Source: Paenibacillus sp.
GTDB taxonomy: Bacteria; Bacillota; Bacilli; Paenibacillales; NBRC-103111
NCBI GenBank assembly: GCA_029239545.1
Contig: JARBUQ010000382.1
Location: forward strand, 1-9,604
Length of the DNA: 9,604 bases
Direction: 5' to 3'
The notes below the pieces were generated by a model. The model was not told where the DNA came from. It saw only the letters and a program-made list of their open reading frames with translations, and did no database searches. Position 1 is the stretch's first letter; each line of letters opens with the position of its first letter. The translations under genes and the position numbers were made by a program. Positions 5,138 to 9,604 of the stretch are shown here, in pieces.

Positions 5138-5762
5138 GGAGTTGGGAATTGATACAACGGCAGGCAAGACGTCCTATGCCATGTCGGGAAGACAGGGCAT
5201 TGGCATCAAGGTAGCCGATATGGTGGCGTTGATGGAGCGGGTGATTGAGGACAAACGCTCCCGTCAAACCGGGTTGCCAAGCAAGGCGATAGCCGCTGCC
5301 GCAATCCGTTACTACTTGCTCCGGTACAATCTGCAGACGGAGGTGGTGTTCGATCTGGAGAAGGCGACTGAGATATCCGGCAATACAGGTGTTTATTTGC
5401 TGTATGCCCACGCCAGAGCGGCAAGTCTGATCGCCAAGGCAGAGAAGGAGCTGGGTGCCATACACGAACCTCCTTATGCTTCGCTTCAACAGGAGCTGGA
5501 GCCAGCCGAAACCGCGCTGCTGCGCAAGCTGGCCAGTTGGCCTGAGGCGCTCACCGCTGCAGCTGAGGAGCGAGCGCCCAATCTGCTTGCTAATTACGCC
5601 TATGAGTTGGCCACCGCTTTTAATACGTTTTACGGTGCTTGTCCGATTCTGAGAGCTGAGGAAGAACGCCGCGGTTTCCGCATCGCACTCACCGTCTTAT
5701 ACAAACAAACATTAGGTGATGCTCTCCAACTCCTTGGTCTACCTACCCCTTCACGCATGTAA
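5136..5762 (+). pseudogene. argS: Arginyl-tRNA synthetase, C-terminal part in shifted frame
   Basis: This is the rest of the synthetase, one frame over. Dropping T5135 reads the junction as QALD-EE-LGIDTTAG and joins the halves seamlessly. It begins with the loop that takes the KMSKS role (YAMSGRQGIGIKV, about joined residues 447-459). The helical DALR anticodon-binding domain follows, opening at YLLYAHARAASLIAKAEKE. The end LGLPTPSRM is a normal ArgS C terminus. The half has no internal stop and no obvious decay. It has no good start of its own: TTG 5142 touches the GAGGAG at 5136-5141, and the first ATG (5181) lies inside a conserved motif with no ribosome binding site. As sequenced, no complete enzyme would be made without frameshifting. 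Possible causes are a recent indel, an assembly error or, less likely, a programmed +1 shift. Confidence 0.85.
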
Positions 5763-5894
5763 CCATTATGCTTGGACGCCGGATGAATAGGAATTAACAT
5801 GATTGATCAGTTGAGCAGGAATGAAGCAATAAAAAGGTAATCGCCATTAAGCTGACAAAGGAGCCATTCATCAGAGAGGAGATACGGGATTATT

Positions 5895-6497
5895 TTGTTA
5901 TGTGAATCGAATTCTTTAGAGGATTATTTGGTAGAAATAGAAGAAGTTGATTTTAGTTGCCCTTCCATTCAAGTGAAAGCATCCGAATTATTCTCGGCTA
6001 GTACTAACAATGATGATTTTGTTAAAAGAACGTATGAATTTGTTCGTGATGAAATCTCTCATTCCTGGGATATTCAAAGCCCACGAATAACATGTAAAGC
6101 TTCAGAAGTACTTTTATTAAAAGAGGGTATTTGTTACGCTAAATCCAATTTGCTGTGTGCCCTATTAAGGAGCAGAGGGATTCCCACGGGTTTTTGTTAT
6201 CAAAGACTTACAATTGGTGATACACCAGATACGGGATACTGTATCCATGCTTTAAATGCGGTTTATCTTCATTCCCTAGGAAGGTGGATTCGCCTTGATG
6301 CACGTGGGAATAAGGTTGGGATTCATGCTGCATTCTCAATAGATGAAGAAAAACTAGCTTTCCCAGTACGGGAAAAATATTGCGAAAGTGATTATCCGGA
6401 AATATATAAAGCACCAAATCCCAAAACAATGGATGCATTAAAACGAAATACTGATTGTATAAGCATGTATCTGCATGGGTTACCAAGCAGCTTGTAG
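5895..6497 (+). CDS. Transglutaminase-like cysteine protein
   Basis: This 200-residue cytoplasmic protein belongs to the transglutaminase-like (papain-like fold) superfamily. The catalytic triad is visible: C80 in LKEGICYAKSNLL (75-87), H118 in YCIHALNAVYL (115-125), and D135 in IRLDARGNK (132-140). Known members cleave or cross-link amide bonds, but single-domain bacterial ones like this are mostly uncharacterised, so the substrate is unknown. The start is uncertain. TTG 5895 gives MLCESNSLEDYL, the length I expect for relatives, but the AGAGGAG at 5875-5881 is 13 bases away and there is no ATG nearby. The gene is visibly richer in A and T (many TTA, ATT, AAA codons) than the argS gene before it or the GH2 gene after it, suggesting separate acquisition. 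No clear promoter or terminator was found, and no functional link to its neighbours is visible. Confidence 0.85.
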   Translation: MLCESNSLEDYLVEIEEVDFSCPSIQVKASELFSASTNNDDFVKRTYEFVRDEISHSWDIQSPRITCKASEVLLLKEGICYAKSNLLCALLRSRGIPTGFCYQRLTIGDTPDTGYCIHALNAVYLHSLGRWIRLDARGNKVGIHAAFSIDEEKLAFPVREKYCESDYPEIYKAPNPKTMDALKRNTDCISMYLHGLPSSL

Positions 6498-6580
6498 TTT
6501 ATTCAAGTAACGGAGATCCGAAGTATAGGTAAAATGTAACGGCCAAGCGCGGATTCTTAGATAGAGGCTATAACAAGGCT

Positions 6581-7498
6581 TTATCTCGATAAAACCAGCT
6601 TGATATCCTGGGGAATGTTGCCGAAGTGGTTGCCCAGTATGTTGAGTCCGCCGCGGTGGGCAGCATCTTTTTTGACGGTGAATCGAACCGTTATAGGCTG
6701 GCTGGCGCCAAGGTTCAAATGCTCAAGTGTTACGGATGATGAGGGCATTCCGTTCAAAGAGCTCCCAGACTCATGGATGTTCCATTCGGTCAGCAGCCCG
6801 TACTGTGTGCCTCCAACCCACCAGATCGGGGTAAGCTGGCCTTTTTTCTCGCCAAAGTCACCGGGGCTAGTCCAAGTGCCGATTTCCCATCCGTTGATCG
6901 ATAATGTAATATCCGACGGCCAATCCTCCTTGAAGCCGAGTGCTTCAGAGCATAATTCAGCGCTGAGTGACAGGGAACGCAGGGTTTCGGTTGAAGTCAG
7001 CGGATTGGGGAATTTGTACTCCAGATAGCCGGCTTCGCTGAACCAGACGAGGAAAGCATCCGAACGCTCAGGCATATAGAACGCCTGGATGTCATCAACA
7101 TTGCCTATAAGACCTTCGCGGCCGACCAGACCGCAAGGAGAATTAACCTGGAAATCGGTATATAACCCGACAGGCATCTGAATCGTGTGAAAATGGGACA
7201 GCTCGTTAGGCACCTTAGGCAGATCGAACAGCAGAGTATCGCAGGAGCGTATGCAAATTTTACCTCGACCGAAGCGCTGGGCAGTATGGATGAGTCCAGC
7301 GGATTCAAGAATCTGAATATTAATCGATATCGTTGGTTGAGCGACACCGAGCAGCTGAGTTAATTCCGTTACGCTCATAGGACGCTCGCTCAGCGTTTCC
7401 AGAATACGCAGCCTGAGCTCGCTGGCCAGAGCTTTGGCCACCTCCAGTATATCGGGTGTAGGAATTTTTTTGGTTGTCTCATGTTCATCCTCTAACAT
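6581..7498 (-). CDS. ArsR-family transcriptional regulator with large C-terminal beta-rich domain
   Basis: This is a 305-residue DNA-binding regulator. Residues 18-85 form an ArsR-type winged helix-turn-helix: ALASELRLRILETL (23-36), SVTELTQLLGVAQPTISINIQILESAGLI (42-70, including the recognition helix), then a wing (RFGRGKICI). ArsR proteins are usually about 100 residues, so the remaining ~215 residues are an added sensor domain. It is rich in strands, Trp and Gly (SINGWEIGTWTSPGDF at 200-215, IWWVGGTQYG at 225-234), a style seen in carbohydrate-binding jelly rolls. It lacks the Cys pairs of metal-sensing ArsR proteins. ATG 7498 follows GGAAGGTGGG at about 8 bases on the minus strand; GTG 7510 is too close. 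It is divergent from the family 2 glycoside hydrolase and shares its control region, so it most likely represses that gene and itself. The sugar-sensing role is inferred. Confidence 0.87.
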   Translation of the reverse strand: MLEDEHETTKKIPTPDILEVAKALASELRLRILETLSERPMSVTELTQLLGVAQPTISINIQILESAGLIHTAQRFGRGKICIRSCDTLLFDLPKVPNELSHFHTIQMPVGLYTDFQVNSPCGLVGREGLIGNVDDIQAFYMPERSDAFLVWFSEAGYLEYKFPNPLTSTETLRSLSLSAELCSEALGFKEDWPSDITLSINGWEIGTWTSPGDFGEKKGQLTPIWWVGGTQYGLLTEWNIHESGSSLNGMPSSSVTLEHLNLGASQPITVRFTVKKDAAHRGGLNILGNHFGNIPQDIKLVLSR

Positions 7499-7575
7499 CC
7501 GCGCACCCACCTTCCATTAGTTCCTATCTGATCAGTGTACCAATTGCAGAGCAACATTGCAAAACAATAATACAC

Positions 7576-7605
7576 ATAATAATATTGCAATATTAATATT
7601 TACAA
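7576..7605 (-). promoter_or_regulatory. Predicted promoter of the ArsR-type regulator
   Basis: On the minus strand, TTGTAA (7605-7600), an 18-base spacer and TATTAT (7581-7576) form a plausible sigma-A promoter. The palindrome at 7580-7595 lies almost wholly in its spacer, so binding there would block this promoter (autorepression). Confidence 0.5.
7580..7595. promoter_or_regulatory. 16-bp perfect palindrome, probable operator of the ArsR-type regulator
   Basis: TAATATTGCAATATTA is perfectly self-complementary. It lies in the divergent control region, 4 bases before the GH2 -35 box and inside the regulator promoter. Further ATTGCA copies at 7543-7548 and 7556-7561, and TTGC-AGA-GCAA at 7544-7554, suggest auxiliary half-sites. 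AT-rich perfect dyads of this size are typical of ArsR operators. Binding by the adjacent regulator is inferred. Confidence 0.65.
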
Positions 7606-7627
7606 TCCTCTATATACATTGTAAAAT
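7599..7627 (+). promoter_or_regulatory. Promoter of the family 2 glycoside hydrolase
   Basis: TTTACA (7599-7604), a 17-base spacer and TAAAAT (7622-7627) closely match a sigma-A promoter. It gives a leader of about 40 bases. The -35 is immediately beside the 16-bp palindrome, so a dimer there could occlude it. Confidence 0.7.
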
Positions 7628-7676
7628 TCAAATGAAAAGAAAGATCATTTAGTGGGGAAATGGGAGTGTGGATAAG

Positions 7677-9491
7677 ATGATACCAAGAGCAGAATACCCG
7701 AGACCGCAATTTGAGAGAGCTTCCTGGCTGAATTTGAACGGGGCGTGGGAGTTTGAATTTGATGATCATGATTCCGGACTGAAAGAGAGATGGTACCAAC
7801 AGAGCAAGACGTTCACTAGGACAATCCAGGTTCCTTATTGTTACCAGAGTCAGCTTAGCGGGATTCATGACACAGATTTTCATGACGTAGTCTGGTATCG
7901 GAAGCAGCTCCAACTGTCTGAAGAATTCAAAGGAAAGCGTGCGATTCTTCATTTTGGCGCTGTGGATTATGAAGCTCAGGTGTGGGTCAATGGCCATTTG
8001 GCTGCGACTCATGTAGGAGGGCATACACCCTTTTCAGCAGATATCTCGAATCTCTTGGACACATCCGCAGAGAATACGATTGTCGTCCGGGCACGGGATT
8101 ACCATAAGGATGTAACGGTTCCGCGAGGCAAGCAATTCTGGAAGGAACGTTCTGAATCTATCTTTTACACAGGGACAACGGGGATTTGGCAGACGGTTTG
8201 GCTGGAGCCGGTTGATACTGTCTTTCTTGAGAAAACCAGGCTTACCGCAGATATAGATGCCGATGAAATTCATATACGCTCCTTCATTCGGGGGGAGTTT
8301 ACACAGGCGGATGTACGTTTACAGATCAATATCTCGTACAAGGGAGAAGCTGTCTCGGAAGACATCATTCAGGTGCGTAATGCAGAAATGGTTCGCAGCA
8401 TCAAACTGAATCCGTACAAGGATAATCACAGACACTCCAGGCTGTGGCGTCCCGAGTCACCCAATCTGTATGATATTGAGTTCGTAATTACTGTGGATGG
8501 ACAGGAAACGGATCGTGTGAAAAGCTACTTTGGCATGAGAAAAGTATCCTATGACAACGGTGTATTCAGCTTAAACAACAAGCCGTATTATATGAAGCTG
8601 GTGTTGGATCAAGGTTATTTTCCGACTGGTCTGCTGACGGCGCCTTCCGATGAAGATCTCCGTAAGGACGTGGAGCTTACCAAGGAAATGGGCTTTAACG
8701 GTGCAAGGAAACATCAGAAGGTAGAAGATCCGAGATATTTGTACTGGTGTGATCAGCTGGGACTGCTCGTTTGGGGGGAGATGGCTAATTCCCACGAGTA
8801 TTCGGAGCAATATGTCGGCAGAATCGTGAGGGAGTGGCAAGAAGCGATTGAGCGCGATTATAACCATCCTTCTCTTGTGGTTTGGGTGCCTATTAATGAG
8901 AGCTGGGGTGTGAGCCACCTTGCCGTAGACAAGGAACAGCAGTATCATGCCCTTACGATGTACTATCTGACCAAATCGCTGGATAGGACCCGTCCAGTAA
9001 TATCCAATGATGGCTGGGAGCATGTCAAATCGGATATTTGCTCAATTCATGATTATGAGAGCAGCGAAGAAGTGCTGCGTGAGCGCTATAGCACTGTGGA
9101 GCGTACCCTGCAATTCAGACCATCCAGGAAGCCGATCTACGTACCAGGTTACTTTCATCAGGGCGAGCCTATCTTGGTTACGGAATTTGGCGGGATTTCA
9201 TTTCGTAAGAGTGATTGGGAGGGCTGGGGCTACTCGGCTGCATCCAATGAGCGGGATTACCTGGAGAGGCTGCAATCGGTCGTCCGCCCACTGCTGCAGT
9301 CGCAGGTTGTGCAGGGCTTCTGTTATACGCAGCTTACGGATGTAGAGCAGGAGATTAACGGACTGGTCACATACGACCGTCAATTGAAGGTTCCTCTGGA
9401 GCTCATTCGTATGATTAATGAAGGCAAGGAATTGCCTGAAGAAGCTTTGGCCGCACTGCAGTCCGGGGATGAAGCGGAGGAGAAGTGCTAA
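7677..9491 (+). CDS. Family 2 glycoside hydrolase (beta-galactosidase/glucuronidase-like)
   Basis: This 604-residue cytoplasmic glycosidase (no signal peptide) probably removes a terminal beta-linked sugar from an imported oligosaccharide. The order is typical of GH2. The N-terminal sugar-binding jelly roll spans about residues 1-180 (WLNLNGAWEFEFD, VVWYRKQ, VWVNG, FYTGTTGIWQTVWLEP). An immunoglobulin-like domain covers about 183-290, and the catalytic TIM barrel runs from about 295 to the end. The predicted acid/base is E408 in WVPINESWG, and the predicted nucleophile is E503 in LVTEFGG. At about 600 residues it is much shorter than LacZ and lacks the C-terminal domains, like the compact GH2 enzymes common in Paenibacillus. 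ATG 7677 has GGAG (7663-7666) at 10 bases; in-frame GTG 7668 with GGGGA upstream is possible. Divergent from the ArsR-type regulator, with the shared operator suggesting repression until substrate appears. Exact sugar specificity is not readable. Confidence 0.92.
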   Translation: MIPRAEYPRPQFERASWLNLNGAWEFEFDDHDSGLKERWYQQSKTFTRTIQVPYCYQSQLSGIHDTDFHDVVWYRKQLQLSEEFKGKRAILHFGAVDYEAQVWVNGHLAATHVGGHTPFSADISNLLDTSAENTIVVRARDYHKDVTVPRGKQFWKERSESIFYTGTTGIWQTVWLEPVDTVFLEKTRLTADIDADEIHIRSFIRGEFTQADVRLQINISYKGEAVSEDIIQVRNAEMVRSIKLNPYKDNHRHSRLWRPESPNLYDIEFVITVDGQETDRVKSYFGMRKVSYDNGVFSLNNKPYYMKLVLDQGYFPTGLLTAPSDEDLRKDVELTKEMGFNGARKHQKVEDPRYLYWCDQLGLLVWGEMANSHEYSEQYVGRIVREWQEAIERDYNHPSLVVWVPINESWGVSHLAVDKEQQYHALTMYYLTKSLDRTRPVISNDGWEHVKSDICSIHDYESSEEVLRERYSTVERTLQFRPSRKPIYVPGYFHQGEPILVTEFGGISFRKSDWEGWGYSAASNERDYLERLQSVVRPLLQSQVVQGFCYTQLTDVEQEINGLVTYDRQLKVPLELIRMINEGKELPEEALAALQSGDEAEEKC

Positions 9492-9509
9492 GCAGCTGTC
9501 CATGAGAAA

Positions 9510-9604
9510 AACCTGACTGGAAGTTCACGAGGCCACTGAAGAACTTGTACTTTTTGGTGAGAGACCACTAAAGATCAAAACGAAAGACGACTTTTATCCA
9601 GGTT
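9510..9604. repeat. Possible small repeat element with inverted ends at right edge
   Basis: AACCTG (9510-9515) is matched by CAGGTT at the last six bases (9599-9604). The similarity continues inward: GGAAGT at 9519-9524 against ACTTTT at 9590-9595 read in reverse complement. No gene is visible and no clear terminator for the hydrolase precedes it. It may be a miniature element or one end of a longer mobile element cut by the window. Support is weak because the right boundary coincides with the window edge. Confidence 0.3.

Noticed and set aside
5128..5145. prfB-like programmed +1 frameshift in argS
   Set aside because: There is no slippery CTT-TGA-C context and no upstream internal ribosome-binding stimulator; GAC re-pairing to ACT is poor. 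It is kept only as a remote option in the findings.
6559..6590. AGATAGAG/CTTTATCT hairpin at the end of the ArsR-type gene as a convergent terminator
   Set aside because: The stem is only 8 bp with one G-U pair, it overlaps the coding end, and there is no T-run on either strand.

Overview
The window looks like a stretch of a Paenibacillus-type (Bacillota, Bacillales) chromosome. This is inferred from moderate G+C, strong AGGAGG-type ribosome binding sites, consensus sigma-A promoters, a T-box riboswitch ahead of an aminoacyl-tRNA synthetase gene, and small structured intergenic repeats. No rRNA or tRNA gene, CRISPR array or phage gene was found, and no complete insertion sequence.

Layout from left to right. 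Positions 1-391 hold no convincing gene: a palindromic repeat fragment at the edge, two short perfect DNA palindromes, and a terminator-like hairpin. A small acidic protein of unknown function (392-841) follows, with a strong terminator. Next is a two-gene operon (1107-2665) with a near-perfect sigma-A promoter and two GntR-like operator copies. Its first gene is a complete metal-dependent amidohydrolase. The second overlaps it and has the same general layout, but the metal-binding residues are missing. Convergent to it is a small two-helix membrane protein (2756-3070, minus strand), with a shared hairpin between the two units. Positions 3150-3425 are a structured intergenic repeat element with a 16-bp inverted repeat and two near-identical 30-bp direct repeats.

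Positions 3426-3790 form a promoter plus a full T-box leader whose specifier reads CGG (Arg) and which ends in a well-formed terminator. It controls an arginyl-tRNA synthetase gene (3836-5762). That gene is broken by a one-base frameshift at a TGA codon (5135-5137), although both halves are otherwise well preserved. A visibly AT-richer gene for a small transglutaminase-like protein (5895-6497) follows.

The right third is a divergent regulator/enzyme pair. One gene encodes an ArsR-type helix-turn-helix protein with a large C-terminal beta-rich domain (6581-7498, minus strand). The other encodes a cytoplasmic family 2 glycoside hydrolase (7677-9491, plus strand). Between them, a 16-bp perfect palindrome lies inside the regulator promoter and directly upstream of the hydrolase -35 box. 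The simplest reading is a self-contained carbohydrate-responsive switch. The last ~110 bases carry no gene but have matching inverted ends that look like a small repeat element.

The observations most worth following are the T-box-controlled but frameshifted argS, the active/degenerate amidohydrolase pair, and the ArsR-fusion/GH2 switch. I see no clear multi-gene novel defence or biosynthetic system here.
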